From contig JAODUP010000587.1 in the NCBI GenBank assembly GCA_025642065.1, positions 188,501-252,500 of the forward strand: 64,000 bases of DNA, in the 5' to 3' direction. Positions 37,264 through 52,000 of this stretch are shown here, piece after piece. The translations under genes and the position numbers were made by a program. The notes beneath the pieces were generated by a model. That model did no database searches. It was not told where the DNA came from and saw only the letters and a list, made by a program, of their open reading frames with translations. Source of the DNA: Paralvinella palmiformis. Its lineage: Eukaryota; Annelida; Polychaeta; Terebellida; Alvinellidae. Position 1 is the first letter of the stretch. Each line of letters begins with the position of its first letter.

Positions 37264-39094
37264 CACACACAGTGTGCTACATTAATGTTCGACCACTCGA
37301 CCGGGACAAGTGTTTCAAGGCCCGGTCTAGTATCAGTGCCACTGTGAGTACTCGACCCGTCTAGTGTCTATTTTAATGACAAAACGACAAAAACGAGTAC
37401 AGAGTTACAGGCCAATTCTAGTAGCTAACCGACGAATAGCCAAGCTCACGATTTTGTTATTAACTTGTGACATGTCAAATAACAAACACACAAATAACGT
37501 CACTTGCTATATTTGATGTAATGTGTAATAATCTAATATTGTGATTTATTCAACAATTGGTTCACATTGCAATTTAAAATAAAACAATCACTCGTTTAAA
37601 ACTCGTTCGTCTCTTCATACTGTCCGCGTCACAAGCACTCATTAAATGGCGATAAATAGTCCTGGGTTTTTCCAGCCATGTTTGAGAACACCAGTTTGTC
37701 CAGCAGCGAAATCAAATGCACGAAACAACCAGCCTGTGTGTGTAGGTTGGAACTACCCGTTACATAAAGGCCAATGATTGAGTCTGCTTTACATTTGGCT
37801 ATGGCTAGTGAAGAACGGTGTGATTTGAAATATGTTTTTTTAGGCTGTCACCAATATGTTCACAATTACATAATCGCCAATTTAAGCCAATTTACATTAT
37901 GCAGATTAGCGTTTAAAATGAAGACAACGGTATTAGGCCTACTATGTTTAAAACAATTATTTGGTGGCCAATATCACCTTCATATTTATCTAATAGGAAT
38001 CACTTTAATCTAATGGTTGGTTACTCTGTCACTTTTATCTTGCATATAATACATAAATTGTTTGTGAGGGTAGAAATGTCGCAATAAGTTTGGTATTTCA
38101 TCGATCAGTTTGAGCTGGCAGCCATGTGGATAATTAATTATGCGACAGATAAACTGCAGTTTTACACTTTAAAACGGTCCTATGCTTTGTTTTTCTCAGA
38201 GAATCCCCAGGCTGTCGCTTATTCAGCACAGCTTCTATGTTGGAGTGGTTGAGACACCACCTCCCCCACCACTCACAGGGGAGTTTCGACCTCTTGCGGG
38301 GTTCGAACCTGTGACCGTCGGCACCAAGTTGCGGGTGCTAAAGCGCTAGGCCACCGGAGCTCACGGTCCTATAAATTCTAATGCATATTAAATGTAGAAA
38401 CTTTATGCTGGATATTTCTTCCCCGAAGTTTTTTCTCTCCAAGATATGCAATAGTGGCTTGTTAAATGACTGGTGCACTCCAGGGTTTAAAAATGGGGGT
38501 GGGCGAAAATAGATTACTTTGGAATATTGTGTGCAAATGGTGTTAATAAAACAAGAAACCCGAAAATACTTTGTGCATATCTATTTATCTGAAATAACGC
38601 ATCACAAATTAATAATAAAAACATCACAGAACTATTAGAAGTTGAGAAATTATTAAGAAATAAATGTCTCATGTGATGATGACCCCTCGATTTTATTTAT
38701 TGTGAAGGTGAGGTTTGTGATTCCATTTTTGTCATATATTATTTTATAGTTGTTGTGACTCTGAAAATACCAATGAAGCCACATAAAAATAGGTGACCCC
38801 CTAACAGTTAGTAATATCGAAGAAGTCGCCATTATATGAAAGGCGGGGATAAAAATGATTGCTGATGGATCATCCAGATAACAGTCTATTATTTGTGATA
38901 ACTATTTTAATTAAAGATGGTTTTGATTCAACATAGTTAGCACGAAGTTAATGGGTTTGTTTATCACGTTGTACTTATTCTCTACGGAAATAAACACAAC
39001 ACACGGCTACACCCTTTTGTTGTTATAATGGAAGATACTACCACATAACAGTGGGCCATGTAACGTTTAAATATATGATGCTTCATCATGTGTT

Positions 39095-39148
<54 letters not shown>

Positions 39149-39986
39149 AAACCCATAATGATCAGTCATGAAAAATAAATTAAAAAAACAGGCCACAAAA
39201 TAATAGGCCACAGAATTATGTCGTTCGTTTCCTTCAATTACCGGTAAGACAGTTGTATGTAGGAAAAACCCAGGTATTATTTTGTGCTTAACGTAGAAAG
39301 AGTGGACACAAGTAGTACCTAAATATGGCTGGTTTTGTGACTTTCATGAGCCTGAACAAAAATCTCAGCAATTATCAGCGACTAGCTATAGGCCAGACAG
39401 CCAGTGGTCTAAATAAATAAACCGAAAGCTTTCTTATATTGGCCTAAACAGATGAATAGACTAGGGTGTGGGGTTTAGCTACAGGTGAGTCAATAAAACA
39501 GGTGTATACCAATAACTAGGCGTGATGCAGTAGGGAAGTTCCCACCTGTTGATGACTGTTACCATAAAACAAAACAGTAATACAGTTTTGGCAGGGTGTT
39601 GTTTACCAGTGCCTGAAAGATGCTGTCAAAGGATATGAAAACGTGGATTTTATCATCCTGTTGAATCATCGATGTGGCGATGTGTGAAAGGGGGCTAAAA
39701 GGTAGATAGATAAAACAAATTGTGACCACATCGGTGAACCAATCTGAACGTTACATTTATGCCATGTATGAATAACCATGTGTAACGTTCACATGCGTGA
39801 TGACCTTCATCACATTCGTTAGAATCCAACAACGAAATAAAATGACTAACAACAATACACTATTTTGATATTGCATGTTGAAATATGCATTACACTGAAT
39901 GCCTCTGGATGGGCATCACACACACACAGACACACGCTCATTAAATTATTACCTAAACTTCATAGGTTTGAATGTCCTATAGCTGA

Positions 39987-40017
<31 letters not shown>

Positions 40018-43000
40018 TCACTCACTCACTCACTCAACCATGAGGATACATTTTATTTTCAGGGGAGAAAACAATGAAAAATGGAAGACCTTTGAATGGC
40101 TCCTGCTAGTAAGGGCGCTTTATTAAATATACATTATTATTATTATTATTTCAGCACCCACGCAGTAAAACCTTCACGTATGTATAACTGTGTCAGGAGT
40201 ACATTGAGCCCACCATATAAATAATTTGACCATAATCAAATTCACATAAAAGTACATTTGCCCCCCCCCCTCTTTGTTTGTGTGTGTGTGTGTGTGAAGG
40301 TGTAATAAATCAACCGTATCATTCTCAGAGATGTAAAGGTGTTCTTACGCTATCTTTGATAAATCATAGTGCACACACACAACAACAACACACACACTAA
40401 AGTGCGATATTAAAGAATAAAGAACAGAACAACAGTCGCCAGCATACTGACCTCCATCCAATAGTCCACGGCATCGTGTACAACAATCACAAGTGAAGCA
40501 ATGCGTACCATCCCACCTGCCCAAGCAAACGACAGCAACGCTATGGTAACCACATGATGAATGATCATCTCAACAAAATCCTGAAATATAAACAACACCA
40601 ACATAAACAACACAACCACCCAGATCATCAATCATATATAAACAACACAAACATAAACAACACGACCACCCAGATCATCAATCATATATAAACAACACAA
40701 ACATAAACAACATGGACCACCAGATCATCAATCATATATAAACAACACAAACATAAACAACACGACCACATCATCAATCATATATAAACAACACAAACAT
40801 AAACAACATGGACCACCCAGATCATCAATCATATATAAACAACACAAACATAAACAACATGGACCACCCAGATCATCAATCATATATAAACAACACAAAC
40901 ATAAACAACATGGACCACCCAGATCATCAATCATATATAAACAACACAAACATAAACAACACGACCCCCATCATCAATCATATATAAACAACACAAACAT
41001 AAACAACATGACCACCCAGATCATCAATCATATATAAACAACACAAACATAAACAACACGACCAGATCATCAATCATATATAAACAACACAAACATAAAC
41101 AACATGGACCACATCATCAATCATATATAAACAACACAAACATAAACAACACGACCACCCAGATCATCAATCATATATAAACAACACAAACATAAACAAC
41201 ATGGACCACATCATCAATCATATATAAACAACACGACCAACCACATCATCAATCATATATAAACAACACAAACATAAACAACATGGACCACATCATCAAT
41301 CATATATAAACAACACAAACATAAACAACACGACCACCCAGATCATCAATCATATATAAACAACACAAACATAAACAACACGACCACCCAGATCATCAAT
41401 CATATATAAACAACACAAACATAAACAACATGGACCACCCAGATCATCAATCATATATAAACAACACAAACATAAACAACACGACCACATCATCAATCAT
41501 ATATAAACAACACAAACATAAACAACACGACCACCCAGATCATCAATCATATATAAACAACACAAACATAAACAACATGGACCACATCATCAACCATATA
41601 TAAACAACACAAACATAAACAACACGACCACCCAGATCATCAATCATATATAAACCACACAAACATAAACAACACGACCAGGTCATCAATCATATATAAA
41701 CAACACAAACATAAACAACACGACCACCCACATCATCAATCATATATAAACAACACAAACATAAACAACATGGACCACATCATCAATCATATATAAACAA
41801 CACAAACATAAACAACACGACCAACCACATCATCAATCATATATAAACCACACAAACATAAACAACACGACCAGGTCATCAATCATATATAAACAACATC
41901 AACATAAACACCACGACCACATCAATCATCAACAATATCTAAACGCATGAACAGTCATCTCTTCAAAGGCATGACATTAACTTGACAACATGATTAGCTT
42001 TTCCAGACAAAAGATATTATTTCCATCTCCTGGCCTCCAAAACAATCTAATTCACGGAAAAGATGGAAAAAACACAGAAATACTATATTTGAATGCTGGA
42101 TGTTTTACGGACACTTTTGTGCATAAAGTAGATTCAATGAGCCCTGGGACCTCCTATGGTAATAAAACAGAAACGTCGGCTTAAGTATAAAAACAGACGT
42201 TATTTTGTTTAACAATTTCAATTATACTGGTTTCAACATATCGAGGGAAATCTATACATATCAGCATCAGACATTTCTTAACCTACGAAATGACAAATGT
42301 GACCTAAAATGAATGACACTTGCTAATGCTAATCTAGTACTATTTCAGGTTAACATTTTACAAAATAAATTTTGTCAGTGGGCAAAATGTATTTGTCCAA
42401 AAGATTATATTCACCTTGTAGCAATTAATCATGATAATCAGCCTTTACCTCCAATTCCAAAGGTTCAAGGGTTGTCATGTTAGAAGAATTGCTTACAATG
42501 TATGTATAATGTGTTTAAATGTTTTTGTAAAACATCTCAAAATAGATAATTCTGGCATCTAAATGCACATTTCAGACCAAAAGAATTGGAATTAAAAAAT
42601 GCTTAGCACTGATGTAGAGTTCAAAACAAGTGGCTGACCTGGTAATTGCAGCAGCTGCTAAAAGCTATCTGATATAACAATCTTATCTTAATGATGAGTG
42701 GATGCTTTGTTTAGCATCGCCAATACCAGAATATGGGACACAGGGTAAGGAAATGTGAAATGCTCCTGTTTTGTGCACCGGTACCTCGATTAGCTGAGGG
42801 CTGCCCAAAGATAAAGGGGTGACGTAAAAGATGAGGTATCGTTCACACATAGCCATGCCAGGATAGGCATACAGATGCTCAAGGTCTGTAGCCAATGGAG
42901 ACACCTCTGTCACGGGGCTCTTTTGTTGTCTAACTGGTAGTAGCGGTTACAGGCCACTACTACCTGAGTTTTAATCTCGGCATGGACATATCTGAAGGGT

Positions 43001-46000
43001 GTTTCATCTTTGACTTCGCTTCATTACCTTTGAAGGTCGGTCGGTCATTTAGCCTACCCTGTGCGCAAAAGTGTCTGTAAAACATCAATCATCATCATCC
43101 ATCACAGGGCTAGGACAGGCTACCCCTTAATGAAATCAGATGATGGTGATAAGTCGAATGGCAATCCATTATTCATTATGGAAACAACTGTCACCAAATA
43201 AATGCCTATTTTCTCTCTTTTATAGTTCGCATCCAATTATTAACAACCTTATCTCAAAATAAATATTCATGAAATGATTTGAATAAAATTCCTATGGTAC
43301 ACCGATCATGTGACCATGTATGATAATGATACACTCGAATCTGCAAAATGAATTTCCTGTGAATCATTAGAGGCTTCTAATTAATAGAAACACGCCCGCA
43401 TACAGATAATTATAAACCTGACAATAGGATTAATTAATGTCCATTTAGGAGCCGCCACCACAAGTCTACAATAGACACAAAGGATTAAAAATCTAATCAC
43501 TTTAGAAGCCATGAAAATTAATTTCAAGGTATCGTTTGATCGGTTAATTTGTCTTTTGCTGCCTGACGTTTTTCCTTCCAAAATACACGTTAACGTGACA
43601 TTGAATTAGTATGCACAGACCAAACATTGAACAAACTTGTGAACTGTTTACAGTGACCATAGTTTTATACGAAACCTAACATTTGATATAATGTTGGCGG
43701 TGGTGATATTCTGCGAAATAAGATACATCGGTGTCCAGTCTGTGGTTTGTGTACATCTTTTCCATTATCACCCATGATAGTTTGGTTGGTTCATCAAGGA
43801 ATTCAATCAAACATTGAGTGTTTCACCTACATAATAATAATAATAAGAAACCTCTATAACACCAATATCCTTGACTAGAATTGAGCTCTCAGTTGTGCAA
43901 TTGTCGTACGACAATAAATGTGTCCAATAAATAATTTTCTCAACTTATGCATCAGTATAGATATGGTAGTTGGGATATTCGATGCTGGAATCTTTACCAG
44001 TTGACTGACTGGATGAAAATGTCCTGCCATCACAGTGCCACGTTGAAGATTCAAAACCTGACCACCTTCAGACAGCATGAAAGATTCCCATCCTCAAACA
44101 TTCTCTCAGCCACAGAGAATGGAGTCAACACATTTCAAAATTCTCCGATCGCCAACTTTGCTCGGGACCATAAAATCCTTTGGTGAACAGAACTTCACAA
44201 AGGGTTGCCAATGGAAAACAAGAAAAAACGGTGTTACGCAAAAACGTCAGACTTGATGTGACCAGACCGAATATCATATGTACCAAGAGGCCTACCTTTC
44301 TTTTTAATGTATCATATTTAGATATGTCATATGTACCAAGAGGCCTACCTTTCTTTTTAATGTATCATATTTAGATATGTCATATGTACCAAGAGGCCTA
44401 CCTTTCTTTTTAATGTATCATATTTAGATATGTCATATGTACCAAGAGGCCTACCTTTCTTTTTAATGTATCATATTTAGATATGTCATATGTACCAAGA
44501 GGCCTACCTTTCTTTTTAATGTATCATATTTAGATATGTCATATGTACCAAGATGCCTACCTTTCTTTTCACATCCATAAAGAGAGAGAATACCAATGAC
44601 CAGTAGAAGCCTAATTCTACCATGTAATACCAGTATATTTCACCTGGTATTGGATGCCATGGATAGTTGTACCAGCAGTGATGGGTATCCCAGAAGTAGT
44701 CTTTCTACAGAATAAAAAGAAGAAAACTCTCTCACGTACATTTTTGTTTGTGTATATAATTATGCACACATTTATGTACGGTAACACAAAATCAAGTCCG
44801 TACACCGATATGTAGGGCATTTAAAAGACTTTTAAAAATGCACATTTTGATCAATCGCTTAATCTGGCAATTAACTGATATTTTGCGTTCAACGGCCCAA
44901 GAGAACTAACCTGGTAGACAACGGTTAGTCCAGTCCAAAAAGCAACTATGTAAAACAAGAACCTCCAACTGTAACATGGAAAGATATGATCATTAGTACC
45001 CAGTGAAAAGTACATCAAGAATACATTTTTGTTAAAACATGCTAAGCAAACATTATCACTCAAACAGCACTGCAGTTCACGAACGCAACTATCATCTGAG
45101 TAATGAGAACTTACTACGTTCACTGAACAAAAGACTGGTTAAAGGAAATAATGCACTGAAAACTGCCAGTCTGTGCTCAACCGAATGGGAAAGGGGGCGC
45201 CACTGGCTATAAACATTGATCAATGGTTCGAATCTGTAAATGCCGTTTTCTGGAACATACACATACATAGAAGGCGTGAGAGTACAGATTATGGCAATGA
45301 ACTGAATCATTTTACCACTGACGGCAACTCGCCAAGGACAACCTGTAAAACAAACATCCTGAAAGATTCAAGTCAATCAAACTGGATTCTTGCATTCCAT
45401 TTACAGACTTGACAGATGGCCACCTGTTTAAAAAATGTCTAAATCCAGGGCTAAAATTTTGAGGAGAATCATCGCTGATTCTTGCAAATCGAATATGTGA
45501 GAATCAACTTGCATTCACATTAGATTCCCGCTTTAAAAAATCCAGTAATTATATTTATAAGTGTAATTATAACTATTTTCTGTGATACTTGACAAATGTC
45601 AAGTACATGTGGACACTAGTTCAATTCTACGTCGCCACCTGGTGATTGGACACTACAATTACTTTTAGATTTTTTTCGGGAATTGACAAACCAATAAAAA
45701 TGCAGTAATTTTTTCACCAACTTTTAGTAGTTTATGCTGAATATTCATTGAATTTTGGCTGAATTAATGGTGAATTGCGCAAATCTGTGCGTAAAAATTC
45801 TAGCCCCGATATCAAACATAATCAAGATGGATAATGCTTTGGAGATGTCTCTGCATAGTATGTGATGACTGTACTAAAATTGGACCAAGTGACTAACTCG
45901 TTAACTGACTGGCTGAATTCTTGAGCCAAAACAAAGATGTCCCATTAATTGGTATTAAATCTAGTTTGGTGTAATTATGAATGCCAGCAGAAATTTCAAA

Positions 46001-49000
46001 CCATCCGTATTAAGAGTAAGAACACTGATTTTTCCATTTCAGGAAATGGTAGATTCTGTTCCAAACTGAGTGCAAAGTCCTTTTCAAAATAAGACAGATT
46101 CTGTTAATTCCAGTAGACAATAGAATGTATACGGTAAATTCTATTTCTTAATAAGGCAAGTTTAATTTCAAAAGCCCATTTCACCAATGCCTTATTGTGC
46201 TTCTAATTATAGATTTCCAACTAAAAGACAATTTTTTAAATTTATTCCTGAAATACACATTGCGCGTTTTTAAAATAAAATAAACAATAAAGCTGACACA
46301 TATCCAGATGAGTAGTCTTTCCCGAGTTGAGCTGCAAACTTAGTGTTAGGGTTGGACATGGGGACAAGGTTAAAAAACCATTTTTTAAACGAGGCACAAA
46401 CTAAATACTTACTTCACATCAAGAGTTAAAGAAAGAGAAGGATACCTGTAATTGCTAACAAAACCCAGAGCTTTTTTTATATACTTGCGTACTAAGAAAG
46501 ACTTATAAATGGTTTATAATCCAGCCAGTGGGCTATAAATAACACGCAATGTACGTTGGTTTCTAATGGGTAGCTTGTAGTTAAAGGTTAGGGTTCAGTT
46601 CAAGTTTATAGTCAGGACTAGCAGCAACATATCCAGGTAAGTTTACCATGCCAAACCAATACCAGCTCCTTTGTGATGAACATATTATTTTTGCCAAGGC
46701 AGAAAGACTGTTTGAAAAGGCAAATTCCATGATTGTATCACATTTTCAGCAAACATATAAAGGAGGCATCACTGAGGTATAAAGTAGGCTTAAATCCTGA
46801 GGTATAAGATTTGTTTTCTGCTTCATCACATTCTAGTTGAGATAAATTTGTTTATACTTATTTCTATATAATCTAACTCCATTTCTAAGCAGTTCTGGGC
46901 TTTGTTTGATACCTAAAACGCACCCTGTGACCCCACCACGTACTTATAATGTATTTGTTATACACTGTTTCACCTGATTACCCCCCCGGAATTCAATGAA
47001 GTAGGTTGTAAATTTAATTTTTTTGGCTGATTGATAATGATCTATCGACCAGTCAAATTGATAAAGTAACTTCCCCCAAATTTCCACAATGGCTAGGCTG
47101 AAATGGAATCATGAGAAGAAAACCTGGCATAAAATAATTAAGGGTAGGGAGCCAGCCCATTCATGATTACTCCATTTTTACATCATTCCTATTAGCATTA
47201 CTATTAATGGGACACTACTCTGTTTGCAAAACGAATCACTCGTCATCATTACCAGCCCATCAACCTGGCAGCCACAGATCAAACAAACAATGTCTTTTAT
47301 AAACCAAACACAAACAGATACATAAAAGACATCATATGGACCAATTACAATAACTGACCTCGTTTCCTGGAACTTCTGCATATCTGGAGGTTTATTCCAT
47401 GACCGCTGTCTTCTCCACCATCTCTCTACTGACCTCAAGCTCCAATCAGCTTGTTTGGCAATACCCTATGTGACGAATACAAAAGACCACAACAAGGTCA
47501 AAACGATATCACCAATTTAAAAATTATGGAAACATATTTTCGATGTGTTCTGTTTAATAATGTTACATCGTAAATTTGCTTTACCGATTATTTGCGTTCC
47601 GATTTTATACTGGTTGATCCGCATCTTCGATAATGAGGCCGTTTTACAAAAATGAAACACCAGCACGAATTTGGTTCCATTCGTAAACAGCGAAATCGGG
47701 TACAAAATGGAAAATTGCAGCACTTTATGGGACGTTTAGATGGGCACATAAGAGCAGTAATAGAAAATCTATTCATAAATCTTTCAGATGAGCACCTGAC
47801 AGGACGCGATGGCTATGTGTTTGATTAACGCTTTGCGCCTATAATGGCAGCATGCGTCGTATACTCCCTCGGTAGTTGAGATGTGTGCTGGGTCGAAACA
47901 GGTCTGAGTCGGGGATGATAATACTGTAAAGCGACATTGGGCCACTTCTAGCTGAATAGGGCGGCATATATAAATGTCACATATTATTATATCCACTTAC
48001 AGAGAATGTGTGGGTGAATAATCGAAGGAAAACAAGCGTAAGTCTTAAAGGGATCATGATAACCATCTCTAGCGAGATCATTCTGGACATAAAATGATAA
48101 CTGTCAACATAAACAAACCTCTCACTGATATAATTATAACAGGCATGAGAGTGGTCTTTGGAGAGAAAAAACTGTGAAAAGCAAATCACATAACAAAATG
48201 AGCCACAAGCAGCAGGGGTGCAGTAAGCCCCGAAACAAAAATTTGGTTTTGTGCATTTTCAGGTCAATATGAGACTACTTGAAGGCAGGAGATAAAACAT
48301 CTCTTCTACAAGAGAAATTTTCTTCAAACCACCAATTTCAACCACTCTCCATTCCCCCCCCCCAAAAAAAAACCCGTTACATTCAGCTCTGGATAAACTA
48401 CATGCGACATTAATGGAAGCCAGATTTAAAGTGATAAAAATCCTGTTTGAAGCTGCCTTAATGTTAAAAGTTCTGTATCATTGCCTGCTCGTTTAAGATT
48501 TAATCCAAAACCAAGATACTCGTACTAGTAGGATAAAAGATTACGAAATGACTTGGTTTTTGACAATACATGTCTCAGCTTCATCAAATTCGCCAACTTT
48601 TTTATTAATACACAATTTGGAGCTAATACTAACTTTAATGGCCACATGCTTATGACAATAAAATGACAGCCTATCACCAAAGAAGAACTACTGTATGGGC
48701 TTTGAAGTGGTGAAAACGACACGTTGTATTATTACTGCTCAAGATCAGGTGAGCACCTGTAGTTTGTTTCAGTGCTTGACCTCAATTATGCACCTTCCTA
48801 CTGGATTAGAGGAGAGCTATTATGACATTCCACTATCCTCTAGAATCACTATATATATATATTAAACAGGCACCATTTATAAAAGATGGATTTCTAACTA
48901 TTCTGGATCACAACATTTCAAAATACAAGGTCTGTTCAAAAATTATTTTAAAACTTTACTGTCACGCTAGGCCACTATATTTCATCTGATACACATACCT

Positions 49001-52000
49001 TATTTTATACTAGGTTTGTGAATTATAAATGTTTATAACTGCTCTTTGACTAAACAAACTCTGTATCTCAATGCATCCTGCTAAATTATTGGTAAATTAT
49101 GAAGTGATAAATGTCATACTATTATTTCCAAGAATGATATCAGTATTTTTGTACCTCCTTAAATACTATTACTAGTATTAACTTAGTCTAGCCTCAGCAC
49201 TTAGCCTTGACACTAACTATTGTACCATAGTATCACATATTAACAACAGTGTTCATACACATTTTGACATCTCAGATTCCAGGACCTTCCAATGTCAAAT
49301 TCAAGGACCTTTTCAATAAATTCACGAACTCTTAACGTCCAAAAAATACACCCATATTTCAGAAGAAGTGTAATGACTGAATTCATGTATGCTTATGATT
49401 AGAAATATAGATCTACATGTCCAAACTCCAGGACTTTCAAGGACCTCTACAGAAATTCCAGGCCTGGAATCCAAATTCCAGGTTTTCAAGGACCTGTGCA
49501 AACCCTGTACAAGAGATAGCAGCTAGGAGAGATGCTGGTACCAGAAGAAACTTCATAAACAACCAATCATATTTATTCAGATCAGAATGTCATCTCAATT
49601 TGGGCTAGACTAATTACGGGAAACGACTACTTGGCTTGAAAATTAACAATTGCCTTTTCTATGAAAGAAATAGTGATTTTAATTAATGCCATGTGTATAA
49701 AAGATTTTCTTTTCCATTGTTGCCCTATTCACTGGCCTTGATTCTCCAAATGGTTGCTCCAAACCCCAGTAAATTACTGTTAAGGAGATCAATAGTGATT
49801 AGAACACCACCTATGACTATGAATAACAGAGAATTGAAGTCACTCACAAGATCACTGATATCCCGTGACTAGTAATAGTATTCAGGAGCATTGTACTGTA
49901 CAGGACAAGGTTTGAGATTGTAGGAATGGTTTTTCCGGCCAAACGAGCTCTTGTTACTGTAAATAGTAATGCGAAATGGACATCGAAGTTCTTAGAGCAC
50001 ATTGCAGTGAATAATTTTTTTCTGTGAGCTCTGCTGATTGCATAATATTAGTAATGCAATAAAAACAGCAGTGCTCTAAATAAATTTCACGAGGAAAAAC
50101 TATTGTGACCCAGAAATGGTGTCTCCTGAAACAATCAGCCCCGTTGTAAATAATGTTCATTAATTGTTTAAAACATCGTTTACGAAAGCTGCTTCGTAAA
50201 TAAATTAACTGTAACGGGAAGCTTCACAATGAGTACTAACATAGTAACGGTACACAACCATTAAAACAAATAATAAATCATATGTATCGCATGATCTTTA
50301 CACACCAGGTACTGATTGTACAGTTTATTTAAACTTAAAGTAGAAGGTCCTCACCTATTGGGAAGACCATATAAGGCAAGACATTCAATATAACAGGATT
50401 AACATCTAACATAGCCCCTGCAGATAGTTGAACCAGCCAGCGCAAACCATTGTTTACACTAGTTTATTGAAATGGCTCGTCTGACCATGAGATACAAGGC
50501 ATTTTATCATGGCAGTAAAACGGATTTGTTTAAACTCATAAAAAATGAAGTAGTGCATTAATTCTCAGACGATAAGACACTGTTTATTATGCGTAACTAG
50601 TCCAAACTGTTGTTGAAGGAAGTACAACATACAATCCTTTTTTTATATATATAAAAAGCTGGGGCACTTAGTATCAACAGCCTTCCCACAAGTAGTGGGG
50701 GGGGAGTATCCACAGCAATTATATCAGTCTCACACCCAGTCTTACAGGTGTAGGTGTGCATGCATACATTAATTCGCTGAAATCAGCCAGACAAGATTAA
50801 ACACCATGTTCAACCATGACTAAATTGGCAATGAAGACATGAATATTTTATAAATAACAGGTTAGCTTAGACTAGTACCAGTAGTCTCAATCTAGCTATT
50901 GCTGAGGGTACGTTCCCCGGGGGTTGATGAATGAAACAACTTCAACGCTTTACAGACATTCGTCCAAATACTACTGTAGACGGCATGCCCTCTATTAGTA
51001 TTACAGGTCATTATAGTCCACAAATCTACTCACAACAAGTACATCATGATCTGGTTGGTGCTTGCCATATTTTTTGAAGGCCCGTTCCAGGATGTCATTC
51101 CGCACTGGTTGCGTGCATCGCGTTTCCTTGATGTTAAAACACCGTCCTACAGGCAGTGCTATTAATCTGAAATAAAATTAATGATCCTAATCACTGCCAA
51201 ATGGACATACACTGTATACTGGTGTGATACAGCCAAAATGTAGGCCAGCTATTTACAATCGGAAACCAATGTATACAAAACACGGCAATATTGAGTGGTT
51301 TGGTCTTGGCATGGGTCTACCTAAGAAATTAAATCGCACAAACATAAGATATATATATACATATATAAAACTTGAAATGTTAGTAGTAACAAGGGCAGCA
51401 TTAATGGAGAAGGTTCAACAACGTGGCAATCTTTATAACTGCTTTTTTTAATTAATTAAAACATGTTTACATTTTCCATTAGCTAGCAAATGCTAGAACT
51501 TCCACACCGAATTTATTTGCCAGTTATACTTTCAACCAAAACAATGCGAGACTGTAACTTAAAACTACTCTGAACAGGCCGAAGTCCAAGCACAGAAGAT
51601 TATGAAAATTAGTTGTCACATACCATCATTTACTGTAAATTATTTATATAACTCATCTGAATCTGTTCAATTCAGGTGTGAGAGGTTCACTAAGTTCAAT
51701 TGGGGGATGCATTTGTATGCAAAGTATATGAGAGAACAGGTAATGGAAACCTTATCAACATACAGGAAAGCATGCAGCTGGGAAGTGGTGTGTCTAGTTG
51801 TGAATTAAGCATCATTCTATTGTGTATAGGGAAAGGTTAAAGAGCTGTCAGGATCTTGAAAAAGAAAGGAAAATTTGAGCAGCCAGAGATAAGAATGCTG
51901 TGTGGTGTGTCTCTGAATGATATGGTACCAAGCTGAGAGAGAGAATGGGGATTGAGGTGGTGACTGAAGTTATTGAGAGAAATTGGTTGAAGTGGCTGAG

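Larger units (their letters stand above)
35688..40451 (-). other. Ceramide synthase intron 6
   Basis: 4.8 kb. Contains (TA)n at 36687-36717, 37221-37257 and 39105-39146, (CA)n at 39987-40014, and a family B SINE at 38190-38370. No exon is seen. Confidence 0.75.
40581..44560 (-). other. Ceramide synthase intron 5
   Basis: 3.98 kb. It begins with a 53-bp tandem array of donor-like sites and ends with a 50-bp tandem array leading into the acceptor. Between them are two family A SINE copies. A segment at 43880-44190 is open on both strands but matches nothing I recognise. Confidence 0.85.
47466..51033 (-). other. Ceramide synthase intron 2
   Basis: 3.6 kb with a family C SINE 3' part (47790-47960) and a MITE (49247-49507). 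No exon is seen. Confidence 0.8.

Noticed and set aside
40728..40949. Repetitive peptide CCLYMIDDLGGP on the minus strand
   Set aside because: A by-product of translating the 50-bp minisatellite; frame breaks as soon as unit length varies.
40584..41935. CRISPR-like array
   Set aside because: Units are contiguous 50-bp minisatellite copies without unique spacers, in a eukaryotic intron.
44617..44704. Alternative frame of CerS exon 5 ('ITAGTTIHGIQYQ')
   Set aside because: Out of phase with exons 4 and 6 and unlike the family; the other frame gives 'YWYYMVELGFYWS'.
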